64,000 bases of DNA from CAYWVR01 sp964461715. GTDB lineage: Bacteria > Planctomycetota > Phycisphaerae > FEN-1346. Of the stretch, positions 24,718 through 33,017 are shown piece by piece. Every line of letters starts with the position of its first letter. Position 1 is the stretch's first letter. A program made the position numbers and the translations under genes. The stretch covers positions 54,956-118,955 of the forward strand of contig CAYWVR010000007.1 in the NCBI GenBank assembly GCA_964461715.1. Direction: 5' to 3'. Under the pieces are notes generated by a model. It saw only the letters and a list, made by a program, of their open reading frames with translations. It had not been told where the DNA came from and searched no databases.

Positions 24718-25716
24718 TCACGAGGCCGAGGCGTCGGTCCGGGCGGCCTTGTCCAGAAGGTGCCCGAGCCGGTCGACCTCCTCCTGTTGCGGATGCCGCC
24801 AGTCCTCGGGGAAGTTGCGCCCGGCCTTCTTGGCGGAGGCCTTCAGCTCGCCGTGGACGCGTTCGATGGCAGCGATGGTCTCGTCGTAGTGTGCCTGAAG
24901 GTCCTCGATGCGCCAGAGCTTCCCGTCCCAGAGGATCAACCCCTGCCGCCAGATGAGCTCCTCGGGGGCCTTCCGGAATGCCTCTCGAATCTCGGTCGTC
25001 TGGGCGATCAGGAGCTCCGCCCGGCGCTTAAGAGAGGCGATTTGGTCGGAGATGCCCTTGCGCTTCTCGATGTGCGGGGCCTTCCTGGCCTCGGTCTCGG
25101 CGGTGATAATGTCGAGCTGGTTCTTGAGGCCCTCGATAGTCTTCTCGGCTTCGGCCACTTGGGCCTTGGCCTCGGCCTGCTTCTTCTTGTACTCGGCCAA
25201 GTCCTTCTGGTATTGCTCGCGGCGTCGCTTGTTCTCGCGCTCGACGTCGCGTTTCTCGCGCTCGTAGCGGTCCCTGGCGTCGTCGTATTCGTCGCTGTCG
25301 CTGCGGCGCGTCGGGCGTCGCGGCTCGGGGAGCATGCGCGGCTCGGCGGGCGGCCTGGCCCGCAGGGCGCGATTCGCCTCGCGGAGCCCCGCCGTGGCCT
25401 TGTTCATCTCGGCCCTAAGCGGCCTCTCCTTCTCCCCCGCCTCGGCGGTGATGAGCATGATCTCGCGGTTCACAAGGTCCAGCTCGCCCTGGTAGTCGCG
25501 CCCCTCCTCCAGGATGTCCTTCATCTGCCCTTCGAGGGCCAGATACCGCTCGTACAGGGCCTCCGGAGGAATCCACTCCCGCTGGAAACGGATCTGTTTC
25601 GTGGGATCGCCGGGCGCCGTCTCGGTGTCCGGCGCGGCCTCCTCTGCCGCCAGCCGTGTCGCTCCGAAAACGAGAACCATCGCCGAAACCATGGCGAAAA
25701 CGCGGATTGACCGCAT
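24718..25716 (-). CDS. Exported coiled-coil protein (first of two paralogues)
   Basis: 332 residues. Signal peptide (SIRVFAMVSAMVLVFGATRLAA), a region REWIPPEALYERYLALEGQM, then a long, strongly charged coiled coil rich in Glu, Lys and Arg (for example YEREKRDVERENKRRREQYQ) and a C-terminal motif QGLILWDGKLWRIEDLQAHY ending in NFPEDWRHPQQEEV. The W-D-G-x(3)-R-x-E-D-L and W-R-H landmarks are shared with the next gene. Probably periplasmic and structural; no catalytic signature seen. ATG at 25716 has GGAGGTG 8 bases upstream. First gene of a three-gene unit with its own promoter. Confidence 0.78.
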   Translation of the reverse strand: MRSIRVFAMVSAMVLVFGATRLAAEEAAPDTETAPGDPTKQIRFQREWIPPEALYERYLALEGQMKDILEEGRDYQGELDLVNREIMLITAEAGEKERPLRAEMNKATAGLREANRALRARPPAEPRMLPEPRRPTRRSDSDEYDDARDRYEREKRDVERENKRRREQYQKDLAEYKKKQAEAKAQVAEAEKTIEGLKNQLDIITAETEARKAPHIEKRKGISDQIASLKRRAELLIAQTTEIREAFRKAPEELIWRQGLILWDGKLWRIEDLQAHYDETIAAIERVHGELKASAKKAGRNFPEDWRHPQQEEVDRLGHLLDKAARTDASAS

Positions 25717-25760
25717 GAGATGCACCTCCAAACCTGCAGACTGCCCGCGGGGCGTCTGTA

Positions 25761-25789
25761 TTCTATATACGCACGCGGGGGGTCGGGCA
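25761..25789 (-). promoter_or_regulatory. Promoter of the coiled-coil/HEAT unit
   Basis: Minus-strand TTGCCC and TATAGA with a 17-base spacer, leader about 40 bases. Divergent from the kdsD promoter. Confidence 0.5.
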
Positions 25790-25824
25790 AGCAGATTCCC
25801 GTGGGAGACCCCGCCGAGAAGGGG

Positions 25825-25853
25825 TTGAAGGGGACCCGGGGCCGGGCTACACT
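25825..25853 (+). promoter_or_regulatory. Promoter of the kdsD operon
   Basis: TTGAAG and TACACT with a 17-base spacer, about 37 bases before the kdsD ATG. Confidence 0.55.
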
Positions 25854-25889
25854 GACCGGCGAAGCGGGGAGAGGGTGGAAGGAGCGCCG

Positions 25890-26906
25890 ATGGCCAAGCG
25901 CCGAGCCGCGCAACCGGCCCCCGGGGTCGACCTGGAGTACGCCCGCGGGGTCTTGCGGACCGAGTCCGAGGCCATCGCCGGGCTCGTCGACGGGGTCGGG
26001 GAGGAGTTCGTCGACGCCGCCCGCCGCCTCTACGCCTGCGTGGGGTACGTGGTTACGAGCGGCATCGGCAAGGCCGGGATCATCGCCCGCAAGATCAGCG
26101 CTACCCTCGCCAGCACGGGCACCCCTAGCCAGTTCCTCCACGCCGCCGAGGCCGTGCACGGCGATCTCGGCCGCGTCGGACGCCACGACGTCGTCCTGAT
26201 GCTCTCCTACGGTGGCGAGACGGCCGAGGTCACCCGCCTCCTGGGTCAGCTCGAGAAGCTCAAGGTCCCAGTCATCGCCATGACGGGGAACCGAGACTCG
26301 ACGCTCGCGCGACAGGCGGCGGTGCTCCTTTGCCTGGGCCGCATCGGCGAGGCCTGCCCCATGCGCCTCGCCCCCAGCGCCACGACCACGGCCATGCTGG
26401 CCCTGGGCGACGCCCTGGCCTTGACGGTCCTGAAGATGCGGCAGGAGGATGGCCGATTTACCCGCGACGACTTCGCCCTCTATCACCCGGGGGGGAGTCT
26501 GGGGCGGCAGCTCCTGGCCATCGAAACGGTCATGCGCAAGGGCGACGATCTGCCCAAGGTCCGCGACGACCGGCCCCTCCGGGAAGCCCTCCAAAGCCTC
26601 CGGGGCATGGCCCGCCGCAGCGGGGCCATGGTCCTCGTGGACGCCCGCGGGCGGCTGACGGGCATCTTTACGGACGCCGACTTGAGGCGGCTGCTCGAAG
26701 CGGGACGCGACGAGGCCCTTGACCGGCCCGTCCGGGAAGTCATGACGGCCGACCCGAAGCGCGTCCGCGTCGACGCCTCCGCCGACGAAGCCCTCCAGAT
26801 CATCAACCGCTACTTCATCGAGGAGTTGCCTGTCGTCGACGCCAAGGGCCGCGTGGTTGGCCTCGTCGACGTCCAGGACCTGCTGGCCGAAGGACTAGGC
26901 CTCTAG
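25890..26906 (+). CDS. kdsD: Arabinose-5-phosphate isomerase (KDO pathway)
   Basis: Converts ribulose 5-phosphate to arabinose 5-phosphate, the first step to KDO of lipopolysaccharide. 338 residues: SIS sugar isomerase domain (VVTSGIGKAGIIARK, STGTPSQFLHAAEAVHGDLG, LSYGGETAE, PSATTTAMLALGDAL) and two C-terminal CBS domains (RRSGAMVLVDARGRLTGIFT, IEELPVVDAKGRVVGLVDVQ), the standard architecture. ATG at 25890 has AAGGAGC upstream; the frame extends five codons further without a better site. First gene of kdsD-kdsC-LptC-like, implying that the organism builds an LPS-type outer membrane. Confidence 0.95.
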   Translation: MAKRRAAQPAPGVDLEYARGVLRTESEAIAGLVDGVGEEFVDAARRLYACVGYVVTSGIGKAGIIARKISATLASTGTPSQFLHAAEAVHGDLGRVGRHDVVLMLSYGGETAEVTRLLGQLEKLKVPVIAMTGNRDSTLARQAAVLLCLGRIGEACPMRLAPSATTTAMLALGDALALTVLKMRQEDGRFTRDDFALYHPGGSLGRQLLAIETVMRKGDDLPKVRDDRPLREALQSLRGMARRSGAMVLVDARGRLTGIFTDADLRRLLEAGRDEALDRPVREVMTADPKRVRVDASADEALQIINRYFIEELPVVDAKGRVVGLVDVQDLLAEGLGL

Positions 26907-26920
26907 GAGGGACGCGGGGC

Positions 26921-27478
26921 GTGCTCGATGCCATCGACGTGCTGGTGCTCGATGTAGACGGCGTCCTCACCGACGGCCGTATCGTCTACAATTCCGCCGG
27001 GGCCGAGGTCAAGCGGTTCGACGTCCGCGACGGGCACGGCGTCAAGCTGTGGACGCGGACGGGTCACCGGGCGGCGGTGCTCTCGGGCCGCGAATCGGCC
27101 GCCAACCGACGCCGGGCTGAAGAAATCGGCGTCGAGCTGGTCCTGGAGGGGGCCAAGGACAAGCGACCCGTCTTCGAGGCGATCCTCGAGCACTTCGGCG
27201 TGGGTCCCGAGGCGGTCTGCTACGTCGGCGACGACCTGCCCGACGTCCCCGTGATGGCTCGCGTCGGCTTCGCCGCGGCCCCCGCCGACGCCATGCCCGA
27301 GGCCCGCCGCGTGGCCCACTACGTCACCAAGGAGGCCGGCGGGCGTGGTGCGGTGCGGGAGGTCGTGGAACTCATCCTCCGGTACCAGGGCCGCTGGATG
27401 GACGTCGTCCGCCGCTACGGCGATGCCCTGCCGGACGACCTACCCGCCGCACGCCACCCCTGGAGGGGCCACGCATGA
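26921..27478 (+). CDS. kdsC: KDO-8-phosphate phosphatase (HAD family)
   Basis: Releases KDO from KDO 8-phosphate. 185 residues; HAD motif I LDVDGVLTDGRI, motif II VLSGRES, Lys in EGAKDKRPVF and motif IV YVGDDLPDVPVM. The C1-type KdsC family has no cap domain, as here. The C-terminus is about 15-20 residues longer than usual. GTG start; it follows kdsD by 14 bases, and its stop overlaps the next gene by ATGA. Confidence 0.94.
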   Translation: MLDAIDVLVLDVDGVLTDGRIVYNSAGAEVKRFDVRDGHGVKLWTRTGHRAAVLSGRESAANRRRAEEIGVELVLEGAKDKRPVFEAILEHFGVGPEAVCYVGDDLPDVPVMARVGFAAAPADAMPEARRVAHYVTKEAGGRGAVREVVELILRYQGRWMDVVRRYGDALPDDLPAARHPWRGHA

Positions 27479-30400
27479 CCTTCCGCCGGGTGATGATCGT
27501 CGTCATCAGCCTGCTGGCGGCAATGTTCGTCTACATGCTGGTCGATTACTGGTACAGCGACTGGCTGGCGAGCCTGGAGCCCGTCTCGCCCGGCGTCACC
27601 GGCGGCCCCCCGCCCGATCCGGAGGCCCGGGAGACGCTCGACATCCCCGGCGGCGGGCACGTCAGCACCGAGGGCCTCGACCTGGAGCAGAAGGACGAGA
27701 CCGGCCGCGTCGTCATGCGGCTCCGGGCCGACCGCGTCATCCACAGCGCGAAGAACACTTCGGACATCACCCGCCCCCGCGTCGTGTACTACACCGACCG
27801 CGGCGAGACGATCACCATCTCCGGGCGCGAGGCTCAGATCGTGACCCAAGGCGACCGATTCGCGAGGCTGGAGGACGTGGAGCGCGGCGTGATCCGGGGC
27901 GATGTCGTGCTCATCCACGGGCGGGACACGCCCAACGATCCCCTCGACGACTATCTCGTCGGCCTCGACGAGCTGCGCTGGGACAACCGCACCCACGTCA
28001 TGAGCACCGACGGGCCCGTCGACATGGCGGGCGAACGGGCCAGCCTCTCGGCGCGCGGCATGCGGATGACGTTGGATTCCGAAACCCGCCGCGTGACGCG
28101 CCTGACCTTCGAGCGGAATATCATGCTGACGCTCGACGTCCGGGACGAAGTCCGCGGGGACCTGATACAGAGCCCGCTGGAGGCGACGCCCGAGACCGCG
28201 GCGTCCAAGGCTTCCTCCGTCGAAGCCGGGATCGGCGAATCGCCGGCGTCTGCCTCGCAGACACCGGCTCGCGCTGAGCCGCCCGACGACGACCTTTGGC
28301 GGATCGAGATCGAGGGGGACGTGCTTGCCCACCAGGCCGAGCAACGGCTCCGCTGCGCGCGCCTCGAACTGTACACGGCCCTGGCGGAGTCCGGCGACGA
28401 GACCCCTGCTCAAGCGGACGCGACGCAAGCCACGGACACGCCCGGAGTTGCCCCCGCCGGGGCCGCGCCATCGACTCCGGAACCCATGCAGGAGGCCCCG
28501 CCGGCCGACCTCCCGCCGCCCCTCGTCCTCGTCGCGGACGGCCCCCTGCACCTGACGCCGGTGGAGCCCGATCTGCAGCGGACCCTCGGCACGGCGATCC
28601 ACGAGGTCACCGCGACGGGCGCGCCCGTCACCGTCGAGGACGGTCAGACGCGGATCCGAGCCGCCACGGTCCGCTACAACTCGCGCACCGGCGCGGGCCA
28701 CGTCGACGGGACCGACGAGACCCCGATGGTCCTCGACCAGCCGGATCGGCTCCATCTGACGGGCCGGAGGCTGGATTTCAGCCGAACCGACGGGACGGTC
28801 CTCGTCAGCGGCGCCGGCGAGCTTCGGGCGCGGGTCGAGTCCGACGGCCTGACGGGCGCTGCCGATCCCGCCGAGGCCGCGCCGGGGACCGAGGGCGACC
28901 ACCTGGAAGCTCGATGGCAGCGCCGCATGGCCTTGGATCTCTATCCCGAAGCCCGCGGACCGGAGAATGACACGCCGCAAATCCGTCGCGCCGAGTTCGA
29001 GGGAAAGGCCGTCGTCCGCCGGAGCAAGGGCCGCCTCCAGGGCGAGCACCTGATCATCGATTTCCTGCGGGCCGAGGCACGCGCCGTGCCGCTTTCCATG
29101 CCCGCCATCGCGGGGGTTGAGACCGTCCGGATCGTGGCTTGGCACGTGGCCGAGGGCGACGCCGTGGCCCAGGGCGACCGCTTGGCCACGGTCGCCGTCC
29201 CCGCGGGCCGCGTGGAACTCGAAGCGTCGATGGACGCAACTGTGGCGAAACTGGTCCAGCCCGCGGGCGCGCTTGTGCCCGTGGGGGCGCCTCTGGCCGT
29301 CTTCACCCGGGACCTCGGCCAGGCCGTCTCCCATCTGAAAGGCCACGGCGACGTCGTCATCCGCAATCCGCCGCGCGCGGCCGGCGAGGAGGAGCAGGTC
29401 GAGACGGGCGGCGAGGTGGGCGACATCGCCTGCCAGAACCTCGACCTGACGTTCCTGCGCGAGCCCGACGGCCGGAGCCGGCCGCATCGCTTGGAAGCCG
29501 ACGGCGACGTGATCATCCGCGACCCGAAGGGCGAGGTGCGGGCCGAGAAGCTCTCCGTCCGATTCGGCCGGGACGAGGCGGGCGATCTGGACATCGCTTT
29601 CGTCGAGGCGTTCGGCGATGTGCTCATCGACCGCGAAGATCTCCACGCCGAGGGCGACCACGTCCGCCGCGACGCCCCCGAGGGCGAGTTGCTCCTTAAG
29701 GGGACGCCCGCCGTTGCCTCGCGCGGCGAGCGGCTGATCGAGGGCGACCGCATCGAGTTCAGCCAGACCCTCGGCAAGGCCGCGGTCACCGGGGCGGGGC
29801 GGCTGCGCATGCCCGTGACGACCGACCTCCAGGGAAGGCCTGTCCACGAGGCCGTGCCGCTCGCCATCCGCTGGTCCGAGTCGATGTACTTTGAGGACGC
29901 CCGCGGGTTCGCGAACTTCAACGGGGACGTCGTGGCAGAAACCGGCGCCGCAGAGGGAGAAGGGGCAGTGGTAGACGTGTCGCGCCTGGCCTCCCGCAAG
30001 CTCTGGGTCTACTTCCGCGAGAAGGCCCCCCGCACCGATGATGCGCCCACCCGGGACGCCTCCGACGAGCTGGCGGGCATGATGGAAGGCAAGGCCATCG
30101 AGCGAATCCTCGCGGAGGAGAAAGTCGCCGCCCTCGACCAGAAGCTCGCCGCCGACGGGACCGTCCGGAGCCGGTTCGAGATCACGGGGCCGAACCTGAC
30201 CTACCTCGCCGAGAAGCAAAAGTCTTACATCCGCGGTCCCGGGCGCGTGCGGATTCTCAGCCGCCCGCGGCCCGCCGCGGATGTGCCTCCCCCGCCGGGC
30301 GTGCCGGTCGAGCGCGTCGATCTCGCGTGGGGCGGCCCCATGCCGCCGGGTTACGCCCGCACCGTCATCGACTGGCAGGAGAGCATGGCCTACGAGGGCG

Positions 30401-30849
30401 AGACAGACCGGGCCTACTTCAAGGGCGACGTCGTCACCACCCACGAGGGCCGCAGCATGCCGGGCGAGCGGGGGGGGAGGTCCGGCCGTCCCGTCACGGC
30501 CCGGGTCCGGAGCGGCGACCTGCTCGTCATCTTCAGCGAACGGGCCTCCACGACCGCCTCCAACGCCGGCGCGCTGCCCGAGCAACGGATGACCATCGAG
30601 AAGCTCGTCGCCGACGGCGGCGTCAATCTGCTGGTCGACGACCGGCGAGGCACGGCGGAGCGGATGATCTACACCCGCGATCCGGAGCGGGTAAGCCTCT
30701 ACGCGGGGCCCCGGCGGTGGGCCCGCCTCTGGCAGGAGAGCGAGTCCGAACAGCAGTTCAACCTCGTGGTGGCCCGCGTCGTCACCTACAGCCCCGCGAC
30801 CGGCCGCATCGAAGTGGTCGACCAGCAGGAGATCACGATCTCGCCTTAA
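27475..30849 (+). CDS. Giant LptC/OstA-like LPS-export protein with embedded lipoyl-like domain
   Basis: 1,124 residues, about six times the length of LptC. An N-terminal membrane anchor (VMIVVISLLAAMFVYMLVDY) is followed by an LptC-like start (VSTEGLDLEQKDETGRVVMR, ITRPRVVYYTDRGETITISG) and many more OstA/LptA-type beta-jellyroll segments, broken by Pro/Ala-rich linkers around residues 225-360. Such proteins bridge LPS from the inner membrane to the outer membrane. Residues about 543-612 differ: IVAWHVAEGDAVAQGDRLAT and ATVAKLVQPAGALVPVGAPL form a barrel-sandwich (biotinyl/lipoyl-like) hammerhead with no modifiable Lys. The position after kdsC (ATGA overlap) fits LPS export. Confidence 0.8.
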   Translation: MTFRRVMIVVISLLAAMFVYMLVDYWYSDWLASLEPVSPGVTGGPPPDPEARETLDIPGGGHVSTEGLDLEQKDETGRVVMRLRADRVIHSAKNTSDITRPRVVYYTDRGETITISGREAQIVTQGDRFARLEDVERGVIRGDVVLIHGRDTPNDPLDDYLVGLDELRWDNRTHVMSTDGPVDMAGERASLSARGMRMTLDSETRRVTRLTFERNIMLTLDVRDEVRGDLIQSPLEATPETAASKASSVEAGIGESPASASQTPARAEPPDDDLWRIEIEGDVLAHQAEQRLRCARLELYTALAESGDETPAQADATQATDTPGVAPAGAAPSTPEPMQEAPPADLPPPLVLVADGPLHLTPVEPDLQRTLGTAIHEVTATGAPVTVEDGQTRIRAATVRYNSRTGAGHVDGTDETPMVLDQPDRLHLTGRRLDFSRTDGTVLVSGAGELRARVESDGLTGAADPAEAAPGTEGDHLEARWQRRMALDLYPEARGPENDTPQIRRAEFEGKAVVRRSKGRLQGEHLIIDFLRAEARAVPLSMPAIAGVETVRIVAWHVAEGDAVAQGDRLATVAVPAGRVELEASMDATVAKLVQPAGALVPVGAPLAVFTRDLGQAVSHLKGHGDVVIRNPPRAAGEEEQVETGGEVGDIACQNLDLTFLREPDGRSRPHRLEADGDVIIRDPKGEVRAEKLSVRFGRDEAGDLDIAFVEAFGDVLIDREDLHAEGDHVRRDAPEGELLLKGTPAVASRGERLIEGDRIEFSQTLGKAAVTGAGRLRMPVTTDLQGRPVHEAVPLAIRWSESMYFEDARGFANFNGDVVAETGAAEGEGAVVDVSRLASRKLWVYFREKAPRTDDAPTRDASDELAGMMEGKAIERILAEEKVAALDQKLAADGTVRSRFEITGPNLTYLAEKQKSYIRGPGRVRILSRPRPAADVPPPPGVPVERVDLAWGGPMPPGYARTVIDWQESMAYEGETDRAYFKGDVVTTHEGRSMPGERGGRSGRPVTARVRSGDLLVIFSERASTTASNAGALPEQRMTIEKLVADGGVNLLVDDRRGTAERMIYTRDPERVSLYAGPRRWARLWQESESEQQFNLVVARVVTYSPATGRIEVVDQQEITISP

Positions 30850-30870
30850 CCGCAGAAGGAAAGGGACGCC

Positions 30871-31365
30871 ATGGACGCCCTCGAAGCCCTCCGCACCCGT
30901 CGCTCGTGCCGCAGCTTCTCCGCGAAGCCCGTGCCGCGCGACCTCCTGGAGCAGATCGTTGACGCCGGCCGCCTCGCCGCGACGGCTCGCAACGAGCAGC
31001 CGTGGGCGTTCGTCGTGGTGACGGATGAGTCGATGCGCCGAAAGATCGCCGACCTGGCCGAGTACGGCAAGTTCATCGCCGATTCGCCCGCCTGCATCGC
31101 CATCAGCGCCCGCGAGACGAAGTACTACCTCGAGGACGGGTCGGCGGCGACGCAGAACGTGCTCGTGGCGGCCCATGCGGTGGGCCTTGCGGCCTGTTGG
31201 GTGGCGGGTGACAAGAAACCCTACGCTCCGGAGATCGTCCGCCTGCTCGGCGGGCCGGAGGGCATGCAGCTTGTGGCCCTCGTGGCGGTCGGCTATGCCG
31301 ATGGCCCGCTTCCGGGGCCGGCCAAGCGTCCCCTTGACGATGTCCTGCGCTGGGAACGCTTCTGA
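30871..31365 (+). CDS. Nitroreductase-family flavoprotein
   Basis: 164 residues, the short nitroreductase form. The FMN-binding opening ALRTRRSCRSFSAKPVP and DAGRLAATARNEQPWAFVVV are typical, as are ATQNVLVAAHAVGLAACWV and the closing GYADGP. Physiological substrate unknown; members reduce nitro groups, quinones or flavins with NAD(P)H, and some act in cofactor metabolism. It follows the LptC-like gene by 21 bases with AAGGAAAGG before the ATG and may be co-transcribed, but a separate role is likely. Confidence 0.88.
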   Translation: MDALEALRTRRSCRSFSAKPVPRDLLEQIVDAGRLAATARNEQPWAFVVVTDESMRRKIADLAEYGKFIADSPACIAISARETKYYLEDGSAATQNVLVAAHAVGLAACWVAGDKKPYAPEIVRLLGGPEGMQLVALVAVGYADGPLPGPAKRPLDDVLRWERF

Positions 31366-31394
31366 TTCGGCTTGGCCCTCCGCCAAAGCCCGCA

Positions 31395-31423
31395 TTGTCT
31401 CGCCGCCGCGGCGCGTCTATAAT
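31395..31423 (+). promoter_or_regulatory. Promoter of the AmmeMemoRadiSam locus
   Basis: TTGTCT and a perfect TATAAT with a 17-base spacer, about 52 bases before the ATG of the Memo/AMMECR1 gene. Confidence 0.65.
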
Positions 31424-31474
31424 CCGGGTGAAACCGCGTCCCGCTTGTCGCGTTGACCCGCGTGGAGGGAGTCC

Positions 31475-33010
31475 ATGGTCACGGCCCGTCCTGTCGCCGT
31501 CGCGCTGGCTTATCTCGCCGTCCTCGCCGCGCCCGCCTGCTCGGCCGAGGAATTGGATGCCAAGGAAGAGCTCAAGGTCCACCCGTGTGCCGGGGCCGGG
31601 CGATGGTTCCCGGCAGATGCGGCAAAGCTGCGGGAAATCTGCGAGGTGGTCCTTTCATGCGATGCGGCGCCGGTTCCCGAGCCGCCCGTCGCGCTCATCT
31701 CACCCCACGCCGGATACCAGTTCTCCGCCGCGGTGGCCGGCCGGGGCTACAAGACCGTCCAGGGCCGCGCCTATGAACGCGTCATCCTGATGGGCCCGAG
31801 CCATCGGACGGCACTCGCGGGCGGTTCGGTCCTGCGGGTCGACGCCTACGAGACGCCTCTCGGCCGCGTCCCTGTCGACGCCGAGGCCCGCGACGCCTTG
31901 CTGGCATGTCCGGTCGTCAAGGAGACCCCTGCCGCGCACGAGAACGAGCATTCCGTCGAGAACCAGCTTCCCATCCTCCAGCACGCCCTCGGCGACTTCC
32001 GCATGGTCGAGCTGCTGGTCGGCCGCATGACCGACGCCCAGCGGACCGAGCTGGCCAAGGCCGTGCGGGCCCTCGTCGATGAGAAAACGCTCCTCGTCGT
32101 GAGCACCGATTTCTGCCATTACGGCCCCAATTACGGCTACGTGCCGTTCGAGCAGAAAATCCCGCAGAACCTGGTGGCCCTCAACAACCGGGCGTGCCAG
32201 GAACTCTTCGAGATCGACGTGGCCGGGTGGGACGCCTTCTTGGCCCAGACCCGCGACACGGTCTGCGGCCGGGACGCGGTGGGCCTGCTCCTTAAGGTCC
32301 TCGAACCGATGGAGGACGTGCGCGGACTCCGAGTAGGCCTGGATCTGAGCGGCCGCATGACGGGCGGCGACTACACGAATTCCGTCACGTACGCCGCGCT
32401 GACCTTCTGGCGGGCGGGAAAGGGCCTCTCGGAGGCGGACCGCAAGACCCTCCTCGACCTCGCCAGCCGGTGCGTCGAGGAGTACCTGAGGACCGGCGAG
32501 GCTCCGAAGTTGGACCTTGAGAATCCGGCCTTGACGCCGGCCCTGCGTGCGCCCGGCGCGGTCTTCGTAACCCTGAAGAACGCCGACCGGCTCCGCGGGT
32601 GCATCGGCCAGGTCGTCGCGCACAAACCGCTCTTCGTCGCGGTCGTCGAGAACGCCTGCAACGCCTGCCGCGACCCGCGCTTCCGCGACACCCCCGTCAC
32701 CCTCGAAGAGGTGCCGCACCTTTCGATCGACATCTCCGTCCTGACGCCCATGCGGCGGCTGACAGACCCAACCAAGGTCCGCGTGGGCACGGACGGCCTG
32801 ATGATGGCCCGTGGCGAGAAGCGGGGGCTCCTGTTGCCGCAGGTTCCCGTTGAACAGGGATGGGACCGCGAGACCTTCCTGTCTTCCACCTGCCGCAAGG
32901 CGGGCCTGCCGCTTGACGCCTGGAAGGACAAGGACACGGAAATCTACCGTTTTCGCGCCCGGGTCTTCGGCCGCGCGCCGGACGCCGGCGCCGCGGAAGC
33001 GAAGGAGTGA
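31475..33010 (+). CDS. Exported Memo-AMMECR1 fusion (AmmeMemoRadiSam system proteins B and A)
   Basis: 511 residues. A Sec-type signal (VALAYLAVLAAPACSAEE; signal peptidase I or an atypical lipobox) precedes a Memo domain at about residues 35-285 (HPCAGAGRWFP, LISPHAGYQFSAAVAG, LMGPSHRTAL, HENEHSVENQLPIL, VVSTDFCHYG, GRDAVGLLL), which has the conserved His/Cys metal-site residues of the family, and an AMMECR1 domain at about 305-505 (GAVFVTLKNADRLRGCIG, NACNACRDPRF, VEQGWDRETFLSSTCRKAGL). This is a fusion of two proteins that are usually separate. The system's function is unknown. Export is unusual, since the homologues I know of are cytoplasmic. Followed by a Tat-signal DUF362 gene and a Tat-signal radical SAM gene. 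Confidence 0.9.
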   Translation: MVTARPVAVALAYLAVLAAPACSAEELDAKEELKVHPCAGAGRWFPADAAKLREICEVVLSCDAAPVPEPPVALISPHAGYQFSAAVAGRGYKTVQGRAYERVILMGPSHRTALAGGSVLRVDAYETPLGRVPVDAEARDALLACPVVKETPAAHENEHSVENQLPILQHALGDFRMVELLVGRMTDAQRTELAKAVRALVDEKTLLVVSTDFCHYGPNYGYVPFEQKIPQNLVALNNRACQELFEIDVAGWDAFLAQTRDTVCGRDAVGLLLKVLEPMEDVRGLRVGLDLSGRMTGGDYTNSVTYAALTFWRAGKGLSEADRKTLLDLASRCVEEYLRTGEAPKLDLENPALTPALRAPGAVFVTLKNADRLRGCIGQVVAHKPLFVAVVENACNACRDPRFRDTPVTLEEVPHLSIDISVLTPMRRLTDPTKVRVGTDGLMMARGEKRGLLLPQVPVEQGWDRETFLSSTCRKAGLPLDAWKDKDTEIYRFRARVFGRAPDAGAAEAKE

Positions 33011-33017
33011 CGCACGG

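Noticed and set aside
27415..31395. 1,326-codon open frame on the minus strand
   Set aside because: Antisense to the LptC-like gene over its whole length; no start signal, no family motif and typical shadow composition.
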